Source: a virus. From it: a DNA stretch of 64,000 bases. The notes beneath the pieces were generated by a model. It was not told where the DNA came from, ran no database searches, and saw only the letters and a list, made by a program, of their open reading frames with translations. The position numbers were made by a program, and so were the translations under genes. The DNA lies in IMG/VR virus record IMGVR_UViG_3300025141_000016, positions 62,001-126,000 of that record. One strand, 5' to 3'. Of the stretch, positions 35,933 through 45,092 are shown piece by piece; the first letter of the stretch is position 1, and every line of letters starts with the position of its first letter.

Positions 35933-36231
35933 GTATGATTATCACTGTGAAAACCCAGGCTGCTGGAGCCCTCCCTCGGACGTGTTCGGGAGAAATGCTC
36001 GGTGTCAGACGGGGGATGGGGAGGCTTTTCCTCCTGACAAACCCGTATGGACACTGCCATCGCGAGGGCAAGCCCCCCATGCGGCTTGCCTTGGTGGACG
36101 ACCACAATCAGACCATCTACATCTGGTACTGCGACAAGGCCCCGCGTTGGGCACAGAAGATGCTGGACTCCTACAACACCCGCACGGGGCGGGCCTCCGA
36201 GGCCCCACCCATCGGAGAGCACCATGAGTAA
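35929..36231 (+). CDS. Small hypothetical protein
   Basis: 100 residues from GTG 35929, with GTGGAGG 6 nt upstream; ATG 35935 is the alternative. Mixed structure, no recognised family. Confidence 0.6.
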   Translation: MSMIITVKTQAAGALPRTCSGEMLGVRRGMGRLFLLTNPYGHCHREGKPPMRLALVDDHNQTIYIWYCDKAPRWAQKMLDSYNTRTGRASEAPPIGEHHE

Positions 36232-37096
36232 GATTGACGATCTCATCGAAGGTTGGGCCAAGGGCATGAAGTCCTCGGTTCGTGAAGACCCAGACAAGCC
36301 CCTGGAAGGCTTTGAGGAGTGGACCCTGGACGGGAGCAAGCCCAAGATGGCTTTTGTGCCCGCAGAGTGCCTTGACCCTGCCGACATGTGCGCGAAGGAC
36401 ACGCTGGATGGCCAGCACTGGACTCTCCAGGGACAACCCTTGGAAGCTGCTCATGCCGTTCGTGAGGCTGTCCTCGCCAAGACGGGTCGGCGCTTGAAGG
36501 TGGACTCATGGAAGCCTGTTGCAGCAAAGGTGTTGGGGGTCTCCCGGCTGTTCGCAAAGCGGTGGAAGGGAGTCCTCGATGCTGGCATCGAAGCGGGCTT
36601 GTTTCGTATTGACGACGAGACTCTTTCCTTCCCCATCCTCGTGGCCTTGGACCCCGAGCCTGACATGACCGAGGAAGAGGTCGAGGAGATCGCCACTGGC
36701 ATGTTCGGGTGTCCCCCGAAACCAGAGGTCGAGGATGCCTACATCTACACCCCTCCCGAGAACTGGAACCCCCCTCACACCCTACCGGAGTGTGGGCACA
36801 TGTCCTTTGGGACCAAAGAGGAGCACGAAGCCGCCCACGCCGAGGGGAAGTGCTGCGCCAACTGGAAGCAGGGAACCGTCAACTGGCAGGTGAAGGGGTT
36901 GCACACCCCGGTTCCCCTGAACCGAAGGCGAACGGTCGAAAAGGACGAAGGCTCTGGCTGGCCTGGGCTGTGCTGTGACTCCGAAACGGGGCTCTACATC
37001 GGGGGCCTCGGTAACAACTGCCGCCATTACCACGAAGGACCGGAACGGTGCGTGGTCCATGGGCGGAAGAAAGGGGCCAAGCGCAAGAAGAAATAG
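36224..37096 (+). CDS. Cys/His-rich hypothetical protein
   Basis: 290 residues from ATG 36224 (GGAGAG upstream), overlapping the previous gene by 8 nt. The N-terminal half is helical; the C-terminal half has several Cys and His (LPECGHMSFG, GKCCANW, GLCCDSETG, NNCRHYHEG), probably binding zinc, and ends in a Lys/Arg tract. No family recognised. Confidence 0.75.
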   Translation: MSKIDDLIEGWAKGMKSSVREDPDKPLEGFEEWTLDGSKPKMAFVPAECLDPADMCAKDTLDGQHWTLQGQPLEAAHAVREAVLAKTGRRLKVDSWKPVAAKVLGVSRLFAKRWKGVLDAGIEAGLFRIDDETLSFPILVALDPEPDMTEEEVEEIATGMFGCPPKPEVEDAYIYTPPENWNPPHTLPECGHMSFGTKEEHEAAHAEGKCCANWKQGTVNWQVKGLHTPVPLNRRRTVEKDEGSGWPGLCCDSETGLYIGGLGNNCRHYHEGPERCVVHGRKKGAKRKKK

Positions 37097-37118
37097 GTGC
37101 GGTAGCACCACCATCATG

Positions 37119-37180
37119 GAGAGGGCCGATAGGCGCTCGCTGCCTTTTGTGGCGGTAGAGCGGCTATCGGCCCTTTCTCT
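37119..37180 (+). terminator. Long inverted repeat: terminator or structured leader
   Basis: GGGCCGATAG pairs perfectly with CTATCGGCCC about 30 nt later, with an inner GCTCGCTGCC/GGCGGTAGAGC stem. It ends in TTTCTCT, so it may terminate the accessory operon or act as leader of the baseplate operon that begins 19 nt further on. Part of it (GGCGGTAGAGCGGCTAT) matches the element at 26895 almost exactly. Confidence 0.6.
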
Positions 37181-37198
37181 GTACGGAGGTCAAGCCCT

Positions 37199-38377
37199 TT
37201 GAGCACCGAAGTCCAAATCGGGTTTCCATGCCCCCACCTCATCGTTGAGGAACCCGTCCCTCTCGGGGAAGATCGTAGGTCGCTGGAGCCCAAGGCCCCT
37301 GTGGCTAACGTGGGAAGTGTTCGCATCCTCATAGACGATGCGCTCTACGTCCCTTCCTCGGGGTTGTATTCCCAAGCACTGCTGCAAGCTGCGCCTGGGC
37401 CTTACCGGATTGAGCGGTGTGTTGGGGTCAAAGGCCCCAACGCTAACGTGCTTACGGTGACGGCATCGGGAGGGACTGTGGAGGTTGCCCTGCCCGTGGG
37501 GAACCGCATCAAGGTGGCCTCCCTGGTGAAGACCTTGAAGCTGGGCGCTCTCAATGATCTTGTCACCATCACTTCCCGCAACGGAGCCATCGCTTTCGGG
37601 GACAGCCAGACCACCGGGGCCAAGTCCTTCATCCGAGTCGAGGGGAAAGGGACAGAGGCTCTGGGCTTCTCCCAACTCGGGGCTCGTGGAGTAGAACTCT
37701 ACCCTGCCTGGGAACTGGTCGCTCGCGAGGGCGTGTACCCAAGCGCCACACCACGCGGTTTGCTTCCCGTCCCTGTTCGATACCCCAGGTTCCGTAAGGC
37801 TGTCCGAGGCAACCCAGACATAAAGGTGACCTACAGCGCGATGCCAGAACGGTGCCCACGGTGTCAGGCTACTTACGTCGAGAATGATTACCGGTTCGAT
37901 CTGGAGGGGGCGGTTATCACCGTCCAGAACGAAGACCTCCTGTACCAAATGTGCCTAAAAGCACTCTTGACCCTCCGAGGGTCCAACCCCTATCACCCGG
38001 CCTATGGCTCACGGATCATGTCGCGGGTGGGCAGGAAACGGATGGCGGCTTCGGCGGCTCTGATCCAAGAGGACGTAATGAGTTGCTTGTCTCGTGTTCA
38101 AAGCGTCCAGAAGCAGCAAAGCCAGTACCAGCAGGTCAAGGACCGGGAACGGCTCTACAAGGTCAGCGGGGTTTCCTTGCGGCCAGCCGTGAGTGACCCC
38201 ACGGTGATTCTCCTCGACGTGGCCGTCACCAACGGGACCAACACCCCTGTCACCCTCAACATCGTTTACTCGGCTCCGGGGGCTATTGCTCTGGCAGGGT
38301 CTAACGGACAGTCCCTTGGGCTGGAAACGTCAGGTATGTCGCGGTCGCAATCTCAACGCTTCTTGCTGGACGGGTAG
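37199..38377 (+). CDS. Baseplate wedge protein, gp25-like
   Basis: 392 residues from TTG 37199 (GGAGG upstream). Around residues 255-285, LLTLRGSNPYHPAYGSRI fits the gp25/GPW signature (L-x-T-x-x-G-S-N/R-x-x-x-P-x-Y-G-S) of contractile-tail baseplate wedges. CPRCQATYVEND nearby could bind metal. It precedes the J-like protein, the usual gp25-J order in myoviruses. The protein is longer than typical gp25 (about 130 aa), so it carries extra N- and C-terminal domains. Confidence 0.82.
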   Translation: MSTEVQIGFPCPHLIVEEPVPLGEDRRSLEPKAPVANVGSVRILIDDALYVPSSGLYSQALLQAAPGPYRIERCVGVKGPNANVLTVTASGGTVEVALPVGNRIKVASLVKTLKLGALNDLVTITSRNGAIAFGDSQTTGAKSFIRVEGKGTEALGFSQLGARGVELYPAWELVAREGVYPSATPRGLLPVPVRYPRFRKAVRGNPDIKVTYSAMPERCPRCQATYVENDYRFDLEGAVITVQNEDLLYQMCLKALLTLRGSNPYHPAYGSRIMSRVGRKRMAASAALIQEDVMSCLSRVQSVQKQQSQYQQVKDRERLYKVSGVSLRPAVSDPTVILLDVAVTNGTNTPVTLNIVYSAPGAIALAGSNGQSLGLETSGMSRSQSQRFLLDG

Positions 38378-38386
38378 AGGTAGTAC

Positions 38387-41300
38387 ATGTCCGACACTCC
38401 ACAAGTCTATGGTCCAGACGGCACCCTCCGCGAGACGGTCGTGTTCAGCACCACTGTCCTCACTCGGTTCTTTACGGGTGTGGTCCCCCCCAGTGCTGTC
38501 GAGGTGCAGGTATCTATCAATGGGAGCGGCTTCTCCTCGGACGAAACCCTCGCTCAATGGGGGGACGGTTCATGGGTGGTGCCCAACCCTTCCTATGAGC
38601 CCGATGGGCTGATTCTTTTGGAGGGTGAGAACACCGTTGAAGTGAGAGCCATCCTCCCCAGCGGGACGACCACAGGATCGGCAACTATGACGGTGAGGCT
38701 CGTCACCTCTGCGGACCTTGGAGTGGTAGTAGCTGCTCCCACCAACATCTCGGTGGTCCAACTAAACAATGCGGTTGTGGTCCAGGCCGAGGCCCCCGAG
38801 GACGATAACTTCACGGGGATGAACTACTACGCCTCGATTTACGCAGGGGGTGGGATCACAGGGTACACCCGGATCAATGTCGAGCGTATCGCAGAGGGCG
38901 CTATCACCCAGGAAACCTCCGAGTTTGCTTCGGAGACTGCCGAGTTTGCGGTCAGGGTTGATGCCAACAACGAGCCTGTTGCCGACCCGCTCTACTTCCG
39001 GCTGATGGCTCTCCAAGAAGACGAGGACGAAGCTGTCCTCCAGAGTGACCTTGATGAGCGGTATGAAGTTCCCGAAGAAGCCAGGACCATCCGACTGAAG
39101 TCCACCATGTCGCAGGTTCGGGAAGTGACGGCATACCAGTTCACCCATAACAGGCGGTCGGATCCGACTTCCACACCGGCCACAGTACGGGTCAGTTCTT
39201 TCTCCAACATGGACTCGGGCGACCCCCTTTACTATGTGGTGACTGCCGTTTTCTACGACACCGCCCAGGCCCTTGAATACGAGTCTGCTTTCTCTCCCGA
39301 GGTGGTGGGGAGCCCTGAACTGGTCACTACGGCTCTGGGAGCGATCCCCGCAGTCAATCGCCAGAGCATCGTCCGAGAGTTCATCACGGCCATCTTTAGG
39401 TCCAACCCCCAGATCAAGGTCGAGGTGGGGAGTGTCCTGCGAGACACGGTGATTGACCCGTTCTCATCAGAGAGCGAGAGGGTTCGGTTCCTCCTCGACT
39501 TCTATCACCGAGCACGGACTCCAACCCTCCTCCTCCAGATCGATGACCCCAGCGGATCTGGTACAAGCGTGGCGGTAGCTGACAGCGCCTACAAGCTGGG
39601 CCTCAAATCGGCGCTCTACATTGACTCGTCCCAGCAAGTCCAAGACTTGATCGACTCGGCTTTTGGGGCCTACGCGAGCAACCTCGGGATCCGTCGCCGG
39701 ACAGGAGCCGCTTCCCAAGGGGAAGTGCTGTTCTACACGTCCAAGAAGCCTTCCTCTTCCCTGGTGATCCCGTTGGGGACAACAGTGAGTGGAGGGGGAG
39801 TCTCCTTCATAACGACGCGGGAAGCCACCATCGCCTCTGCCACCATCGCCAGCTACTACAACCCTGTCACCGGGAACTACCAGATTTCGGTGCCCGTCAA
39901 CGCAGGAACCACGGGGTCTTCCACCAACGTCGGGATTGGGCAGATCAAGCAGATCGCCTCATCCGTGACTGGTTCTTTCAGCGTGACCAACTTGGCCGCG
40001 ATGGTGGGGGGACAGGATGCAGAATCCAACCTCGCGCTAACAGCCCGTATCCAGAATCGCCTTGCATCTGTCGATTCGGGGACGGCCCGAGGGTATCTCC
40101 AAACGGCTGCTGATGTACCCGGTGTGGTCAAGGCTAATGTCGTTGCTTCCGGGGATCTCCTCATGCAGCGGGACATAAACGACTCGGGGGTCCACAAGGG
40201 CGGCAAGGTAGATGTGTGGATTCAGGGCAGCAACGAGGTGACCATCACGGACACCTTTGCCTTCACCTTTGAGATAGCCCAGGACATTCAGTTTGAGGTT
40301 GTGGGGGCAGTCACCGACTACACTTTCCGTGCGCTGGACTCGACGTTGAGTGACAGTGACCCCATCGTGGAGATGCTGGACGATGCTGCTGTCGGCTACG
40401 AGTTCCGAAACGCCTCCACAGGGGAGGTCTTTGACCTTACTGGGGTCACCATCACCGCCTACAACACCATCCAGTTGGACACGGATCTTGCCCAACCAGC
40501 CGTAGACTTGACCGACGTGCTGTTGGGGTCGTACCGCCGACGGGTCGGAAGTGAGTTCATTCTCCCACGCCAACCTGTCAGTTCGATCACCGCCGTCGTT
40601 GGGACTGTGGCGGGAACTCTCCCCGAAACCGCTTACCTCTTGGTGCATCCTGATGCGCCCCTCGACATTGGGCGCTCCTCTCTTGCCACCGATTACCTCC
40701 AGATCATTGGGTACACCGATGATGATGGCGAGACTGTTCCCAGTGGGGACACCATCACTATCACCGACGAGGAACACGTCCTTATCGGTCAGTACCCCGA
40801 ATATGTGGACAACCTGGGGGCCAACTACTTGACCATCGTGGTCATGTCCTCGGATGGGCTCACTACCTACGCTGGACCAAACGACCCCGGTGGCAACCCC
40901 GACTACACCATCTCACTGGGAACACAGACCACAGCGGTATCCCTCACGCGAACGGAAGCCAGCACCATCCCGAATGGGGCGACTGTACTGGTGTCTTACT
41001 CGCATGATGAGAACTTCACGGCTACCTACACCACCAACCTGATCGTTGCCCTTACCCAGAACGCGGTGGATGAGGACAAGCACGTCACCGCTGATGTGGT
41101 CGTCAAGGAAGCAATCGAGGTTCCTCTGGACCTCGATTCCACCATCATCTTGATTCGGGGCAGGGACCAAGCAACGGTAGACACAAGCCTCCGCACCAAC
41201 CTCGCCAACTTCTTTGCCAATCTCCGTCTCGGAGATCCGGTACGTCAGTCAGACATTATCGACGTGATAGAGCAGACAGACGGGGTGTCCTATGTAGTCG

Positions 41301-41851
41301 TGCCTCTGACCAAGATGGTTCGGCAAGAGGGATCTACCGTCGTGCGGGAGGTCATCTCCACCGACACTGTGACCGAGAGCACCCTGGTCACGAGCCTGAC
41401 AACCAATACGGCGGTGGTGTTCCTCCTCAAAGAAGAACTGTCGGCAGCTACCACGGATGGGGGAGGCCCGGAAGGATCCTTCAAGTCCGTCTTCCAAGAC
41501 GACGTTGCGCTGACCCTACTGGATGAAGGGTCCACCTTGGCTTCGTTGGGGTCAGCCGTAGGGTATGTCTATATCCTCGGGTCCGAGGGGCGTTCCATCG
41601 AGGGTATCTCGGACGATGCGACACTTTACGCGGAAGGCTTCGTCACGCCAACAGCCGCCGAAGCCCGTCGGGTGGAACTCACGGCCAACCGTGTTCTCGT
41701 CTCCGTCGAGGCAGGAGATTCCCCCGTGGAGCACACCTACGCGGTGACCTATGTCGTAGGGGAAGACACCGGAGCCAAGAACATTGACCCGGATGAGGCC
41801 GAGTATTGCTCGGAGGGCACCTTTGTCCTCACCTATGACGAGGACCAGTAG
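38387..41851 (+). CDS. Baseplate J-like protein
   Basis: 1154 residues. Around residues 545-590 it has the baseplate J signature: SNLALTARIQNRLASVDSGT, then RGYLQTAADVPGV, followed by beta-rich repeats. A second typical segment occurs near residue 925 (ATVDTSLRTNLANFFANL, then LGDPVRQSDIIDVIEQTDGV). This gp6/gp47/J family connects wedges and the central hub. Larger than P2 gpJ (about 300 aa), consistent with a big myovirus baseplate. Confidence 0.88.
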   Translation: MSDTPQVYGPDGTLRETVVFSTTVLTRFFTGVVPPSAVEVQVSINGSGFSSDETLAQWGDGSWVVPNPSYEPDGLILLEGENTVEVRAILPSGTTTGSATMTVRLVTSADLGVVVAAPTNISVVQLNNAVVVQAEAPEDDNFTGMNYYASIYAGGGITGYTRINVERIAEGAITQETSEFASETAEFAVRVDANNEPVADPLYFRLMALQEDEDEAVLQSDLDERYEVPEEARTIRLKSTMSQVREVTAYQFTHNRRSDPTSTPATVRVSSFSNMDSGDPLYYVVTAVFYDTAQALEYESAFSPEVVGSPELVTTALGAIPAVNRQSIVREFITAIFRSNPQIKVEVGSVLRDTVIDPFSSESERVRFLLDFYHRARTPTLLLQIDDPSGSGTSVAVADSAYKLGLKSALYIDSSQQVQDLIDSAFGAYASNLGIRRRTGAASQGEVLFYTSKKPSSSLVIPLGTTVSGGGVSFITTREATIASATIASYYNPVTGNYQISVPVNAGTTGSSTNVGIGQIKQIASSVTGSFSVTNLAAMVGGQDAESNLALTARIQNRLASVDSGTARGYLQTAADVPGVVKANVVASGDLLMQRDINDSGVHKGGKVDVWIQGSNEVTITDTFAFTFEIAQDIQFEVVGAVTDYTFRALDSTLSDSDPIVEMLDDAAVGYEFRNASTGEVFDLTGVTITAYNTIQLDTDLAQPAVDLTDVLLGSYRRRVGSEFILPRQPVSSITAVVGTVAGTLPETAYLLVHPDAPLDIGRSSLATDYLQIIGYTDDDGETVPSGDTITITDEEHVLIGQYPEYVDNLGANYLTIVVMSSDGLTTYAGPNDPGGNPDYTISLGTQTTAVSLTRTEASTIPNGATVLVSYSHDENFTATYTTNLIVALTQNAVDEDKHVTADVVVKEAIEVPLDLDSTIILIRGRDQATVDTSLRTNLANFFANLRLGDPVRQSDIIDVIEQTDGVSYVVVPLTKMVRQEGSTVVREVISTDTVTESTLVTSLTTNTAVVFLLKEELSAATTDGGGPEGSFKSVFQDDVALTLLDEGSTLASLGSAVGYVYILGSEGRSIEGISDDATLYAEGFVTPTAAEARRVELTANRVLVSVEAGDSPVEHTYAVTYVVGEDTGAKNIDPDEAEYCSEGTFVLTYDEDQ

Positions 41852-41853
41852 AG

Positions 41854-42156
41854 GTGGAGAAATCACCCTTACAATCCAAGAAGTTCCTCGCCTTCCTGCT
41901 CTCCGAGGTGACGTGGAAGATCATCATCATCGTCTGCGTGGTGAAACTCATTGATGACGCGGAAGGGGGACCACTCCTCCTCCACTGGGTCATGCTCACC
42001 GCAGTTCTCATCGCAGGGTTCATCGAGGCAGGATTCATTGGAGGACAAGCGTGGCTCGACAAGTACGTCCGTCTCGCCAAGATCACCACGGAGGCGGCAA
42101 CAGGAGCACCATCCCCCGACCCAGACCCAGAGGGTGCTGGCTCCAGTGATCGGTAG
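41854..42156 (+). CDS. Two-transmembrane protein, holin candidate
   Basis: 100 residues from GTG 41854. Two hydrophobic segments (WKIIIIVCVVKLI and WVMLTAVLIAGFIEAGFIGG) and a polar Asp/Pro-rich tail. It directly precedes the M23 endolysin, the standard holin-endolysin order. Class II-like holin topology is inferred. Confidence 0.75.
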   Translation: MEKSPLQSKKFLAFLLSEVTWKIIIIVCVVKLIDDAEGGPLLLHWVMLTAVLIAGFIEAGFIGGQAWLDKYVRLAKITTEAATGAPSPDPDPEGAGSSDR

Positions 42157-42179
42157 GTTCAACTATAGGAAGGTGAGTA

Positions 42180-42854
42180 GTGGCGAAGGCACTGTTGAAG
42201 GTTGGGTCGCAAGGCCCCAGCGTGAAGGAAGCCCAAAAACTGTTGGGTGTGGGAGCCGACGGCATCTTCGGCCCGAAGACCGAGGCTGCCACTAAAGCCT
42301 TCCAGAAGAAGCACGGGCTCACCGAGGATGGGATCATCGGACCCGCGACGTGGAAGGCCCTTGACCCCACCCCTGCCGTTGCGCCGCCGGACCCTCTCCT
42401 CTCGGGACCAGCCCTGGTGCTCCCGATCTCTCCGAGTCGGAAGCCGTACCTGACTGTGGGGTCACCGTATGGGCCTCGGACCTCTCCCATCACTGGGAAG
42501 GAGTCGTTTCACAGCGGGATCGACATCGGTGCCGCACAGGGAACACCCCTCATCGCTATCGGGTCGGGCCTCGTCGGCAAGGTCCAAGAACTCCATGCGG
42601 TCAACGGGAACGCAGTCTTCCTCGATGTGGACGGTTACCGAGTCTGCTACCTCCATCTCTACGAGATTCATGTGTCCGAGGGTGAGGCAGTCGTTGTCGG
42701 TCAGACCATCGGTTTGGTAGGCACCACCGGGCAAAGCACTGGACCCCACCTCCACCTGACCATCTATGACCCCAGCGGAAACCGTATCGATCCGGCCACG
42801 CTGTACCCAGCCGAATGGCTCCGCAACCGTCAGGGCGAACCTCTCTTGGGATAA
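42180..42854 (+). CDS. Endolysin: PG_binding_1 plus M23 metallopeptidase
   Basis: 224 residues from GTG 42180 (AGGAAGG upstream). Residues 5-60 form a peptidoglycan-binding repeat (GADGIFGPKTEAATKAFQ). The M23/LAS domain has all zinc ligands: HSGID (H111, D115) and HLHL (H190, H192). Such enzymes cleave peptide cross-bridges of peptidoglycan. No signal peptide, so a holin is needed, which fits its upstream neighbour. Tail-associated lysozyme is the less likely alternative. Confidence 0.92.
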   Translation: MAKALLKVGSQGPSVKEAQKLLGVGADGIFGPKTEAATKAFQKKHGLTEDGIIGPATWKALDPTPAVAPPDPLLSGPALVLPISPSRKPYLTVGSPYGPRTSPITGKESFHSGIDIGAAQGTPLIAIGSGLVGKVQELHAVNGNAVFLDVDGYRVCYLHLYEIHVSEGEAVVVGQTIGLVGTTGQSTGPHLHLTIYDPSGNRIDPATLYPAEWLRNRQGEPLLG

Positions 42855-42905
42855 GGGCGGTGCAGTACCTACCCTATTGATCCCCGAGGACAGGAGAGAT
42901 CGAAG

Positions 42906-43835
42906 ATGCCCACAAAGAAAGAGATTGAGATGGTCCATCTCGTTCAGAGCATCATCGAGAAGCCCGAAATGAGGAGATACCTAAAGAAGCACTACCAAAA
43001 GTCCATCGGGGAGGGGGCACACCCACACACGGGTTTTTGCAGCATGGCTTCGGATGCGCTGCGCCGTATTCTTGGGGGCCAAGTCCGGGGATTCTCGGGC
43101 TACAAACTGTGCCGCGTGGTGCATGAAGGTGAGCCCCACTATTACCTCACCACCCCTTCGGGAGAGGTGCTTGACCCCACGAGTTCCCAGTTCAAGAAAC
43201 GACCTCCTTATGATCGAGGGCGGGGAGTAGGGTTGCCCACCCCCAGTCGCATCCCTGGAACTGATGTTCAATCTCCTACACAGGGGGCGCGGGCAATCAT
43301 GGAGCACCGACGCAGATCCTCATCCTCTGGCCGGTATCCACCCTATCGAGGTCAGGGGGGTAGGAGAAGTATTATGAACCCTGACCGCTCGGCTCTCATC
43401 CGATTGGCCTCGGCGTTACCTGTCGGGAACGCAGACAGGAAGACCATCCTTACGGGGTTGACCTCCAGCCCATTGAGGACACGCCAAGCAGGGCGGGTTC
43501 CTTCCAACGCCCCAAAGCAAGTGAAGCAAGTGGCGAAGGCTTGGGTCCAGAGTGCCATCAAGGCAGGTGAGGAAGTGATCGCAGAGGAAGGGGAAACCGG
43601 GGCCGAGGCCAAGGGCACCCGTGGGTTCTGGAAGGACCGCCTCTATGTGTATGTTGAGGACTCCGACAAGGGTCCGCGCTGGGTCGTGGGGGACAACTAC
43701 GACCGAGCCACGAACATGATCTACTACCCCGATTCTGATGAGTGGTACTCGATGCCCAGCTATGGGTCAGAAAGGCTCATGCGCGGGGGTTTCCAAAACG
43801 CCTTGGGCAGCGCCGAGATCATCTGGACGGGCTGA
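42906..43835 (+). CDS. Cys-protease-like module fused to a DRSALIRLAS-tagged module
   Basis: 309 residues. The first module contains GFCSMASDALRRILGG (C45), HYYLTTPSGEVLDPT (H78, D90), a Cys-His-Asp layout like papain-fold/transglutaminase-like phage proteins. At residue 157 a second module begins with MNPDRSALIRLASALPVG, a motif also found at the N-terminus of the protein at 59011. An internal GGAG Shine-Dalgarno at 43363 precedes that Met, so a second, shorter product is likely. Fold assignments are tentative. Confidence 0.75.
   Translation: MPTKKEIEMVHLVQSIIEKPEMRRYLKKHYQKSIGEGAHPHTGFCSMASDALRRILGGQVRGFSGYKLCRVVHEGEPHYYLTTPSGEVLDPTSSQFKKRPPYDRGRGVGLPTPSRIPGTDVQSPTQGARAIMEHRRRSSSSGRYPPYRGQGGRRSIMNPDRSALIRLASALPVGNADRKTILTGLTSSPLRTRQAGRVPSNAPKQVKQVAKAWVQSAIKAGEEVIAEEGETGAEAKGTRGFWKDRLYVYVEDSDKGPRWVVGDNYDRATNMIYYPDSDEWYSMPSYGSERLMRGGFQNALGSAEIIWTG
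43374..43835 (+). CDS. Probable internal-start product (DRSALIRLAS module)
   Basis: In-frame ATG 43374 lies 7 nt after GGAG (TAGGAGAAGTATTATG), a better ribosome site than many true starts here. The resulting 153-residue protein would start exactly at the conserved tag, as in the protein at 59011. The C-terminal half (FWKDRLYVYVEDSDKG) is unrecognised. Confidence 0.5.
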   Translation: MNPDRSALIRLASALPVGNADRKTILTGLTSSPLRTRQAGRVPSNAPKQVKQVAKAWVQSAIKAGEEVIAEEGETGAEAKGTRGFWKDRLYVYVEDSDKGPRWVVGDNYDRATNMIYYPDSDEWYSMPSYGSERLMRGGFQNALGSAEIIWTG

Positions 43836-44166
43836 CCCTCGGGTCATCCGGTCCCAGGCCACGGCACCACTTGGAGTCGGATTGCGCCCACTTGGTCCTG
43901 GCCGTACCTCGCTTACCTTTCTTCAACGCTCGCTCTGCCTTCATCGCGTCGGAGCGTCCCTCATAGGGTCCGTACACGGCACGGATCACCCACGGTCGGT
44001 GCTTGCTGGTGTACTTCCCCCCACCCACGATCTCTCCGTTGTGTTGGCGAAGCCGACGAGCCACGTCGGTCGTACAGCCGACGTAGTGGAACCCAGGCAG
44101 CGGGTGACCCCGTTTGCCGACCCTGCGTTCAAGGGACTGAATGACGTAGACCCAGTATTCGGCCAT
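43819..44166 (-). CDS. GIY-YIG endonuclease-like protein
   Basis: 115 residues, start chosen at MAEYWVYVIQS because GGAGG lies 5 nt upstream. It has YWVYVIQS, FHYVGCTTDVARRLRQHN, Tyr/Arg catalytic positions and a late Glu (AERALKKG), matching the UvrC/YhbQ-like GIY-YIG superfamily. Convergent with, and overlapping by 17 nt, the previous gene. It may be a free-standing (homing-type) or host-DNA nuclease. Confidence 0.85.
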   Translation of the reverse strand: MAEYWVYVIQSLERRVGKRGHPLPGFHYVGCTTDVARRLRQHNGEIVGGGKYTSKHRPWVIRAVYGPYEGRSDAMKAERALKKGKRGTARTKWAQSDSKWCRGLGPDDPRVSPSR

Positions 44167-44187
44167 CACTACCTCCGGTCGGGAGTC

Positions 44188-44195
44188 TATACCCC
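44188..44195 (+). promoter_or_regulatory. TATACCCC box upstream of the effector gene
   Basis: TATACCCC lies about 30 nt before the GTG start at 44220. The same octamer occurs before the genes starting at 46630/46691 and 58054 at similar distance, suggesting a second promoter class. No -35 match is evident. Confidence 0.35.
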
Positions 44196-44219
44196 TCCTC
44201 CCCACAGAGGACCGTACCC

Positions 44220-45092
44220 GTGAACCACCCATCCCCCAGCCGTGTGGCCTCCCGCTGGATCAAAGCAGCCCCCGCCGTGGATCTTGATCCACGGAAGGTC
44301 TACTACCACGGGACACCCTCGGAGAAGGCGGGGAAGTCCATCCTCCGCTCTGGCATCGAACCGCCTGACCTTTCGACCCGCAAGGGTCCGCTTCGCCCTG
44401 TGGGCGGCAAGGTGTACCTGACTGACAAACTCTCCTATGGGGTCATCTACGCTCTCGGGGGGGCCGTGGCAGGACACGAGTATCCTGAGCGGCATTGGCA
44501 GGGCAGCGAGTGGGGATACCTGTTCGTGGTGCCGGGGAAGGCTCTCAAAGAAGTCCAGCCCGATGAAGATTCCGTGGGAGAGATGATCTCAAACTCGACT
44601 GGTCCCGGCTGGCTTGATGACTTGGCCGAAGAAATCCTTACGAAGAAACACCCAGCAGAACCCGAGCCTATCGCATTGTCCTATTCGTTCGACTTCGACA
44701 GCGACTTGAATGACAAGGCCAAAGAGCAGTTCTTTTCAGACACGGGGATTGACCCCAGTACGTTCGACTACCACGACGACCGAATCACCCTTGAAGGTTG
44801 GTTTTGGGACGAGGGTTCTTCCTACAACGAGGACTGGTTTTGGGAATATGAGCAAGGGAACCTGTACGACCTCGTGATGGACGGTGACTATGCCGCCTGG
44901 GCTGAAGCCGGAAAGATCCTACTTGGTGAGATGGACTCCGAACAGGAGTTGGAGTTGATCTCATTGGGGGCACACATCGCCCATGAAGGGAAGATCACCC
45001 CGACCGAGTGCTGGAAGATCCACAAGAGCAAGGCACCCCTGTTGAAGAAGAACGGGTCCAACTTCTTTCAGGTTGCGGAGCGGTGCCGATGA
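44220..45092 (+). CDS. ADP-ribosyltransferase-like protein with N-terminal RVASRW tag
   Basis: 290 residues from GTG 44220. N-terminus is SPSRVASRWIKAAP. Residues about 32-85 have KVYYHGTPSEKAGKSILRSG, then KVYLTDKLSYGVIYALGG, the H-x-T ... Y layout of the DarT/KptA/PARP-like ADP-ribosyltransferase fold; the third catalytic Glu is not assigned. The C-terminal half is acidic and unrecognised. It overlaps the next gene by 4 nt (ATGA). Probably modifies host proteins or nucleic acids; inferred. Confidence 0.78.
   Translation: MNHPSPSRVASRWIKAAPAVDLDPRKVYYHGTPSEKAGKSILRSGIEPPDLSTRKGPLRPVGGKVYLTDKLSYGVIYALGGAVAGHEYPERHWQGSEWGYLFVVPGKALKEVQPDEDSVGEMISNSTGPGWLDDLAEEILTKKHPAEPEPIALSYSFDFDSDLNDKAKEQFFSDTGIDPSTFDYHDDRITLEGWFWDEGSSYNEDWFWEYEQGNLYDLVMDGDYAAWAEAGKILLGEMDSEQELELISLGAHIAHEGKITPTECWKIHKSKAPLLKKNGSNFFQVAERCR

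Noticed and set aside
42151-42175. GGTTCAACTATAGGAAGG before the endolysin as another promoter copy
   Set aside because: It contains TTCAAC and TATAGG but without the spacer that is invariant in real copies; kept out of the family.
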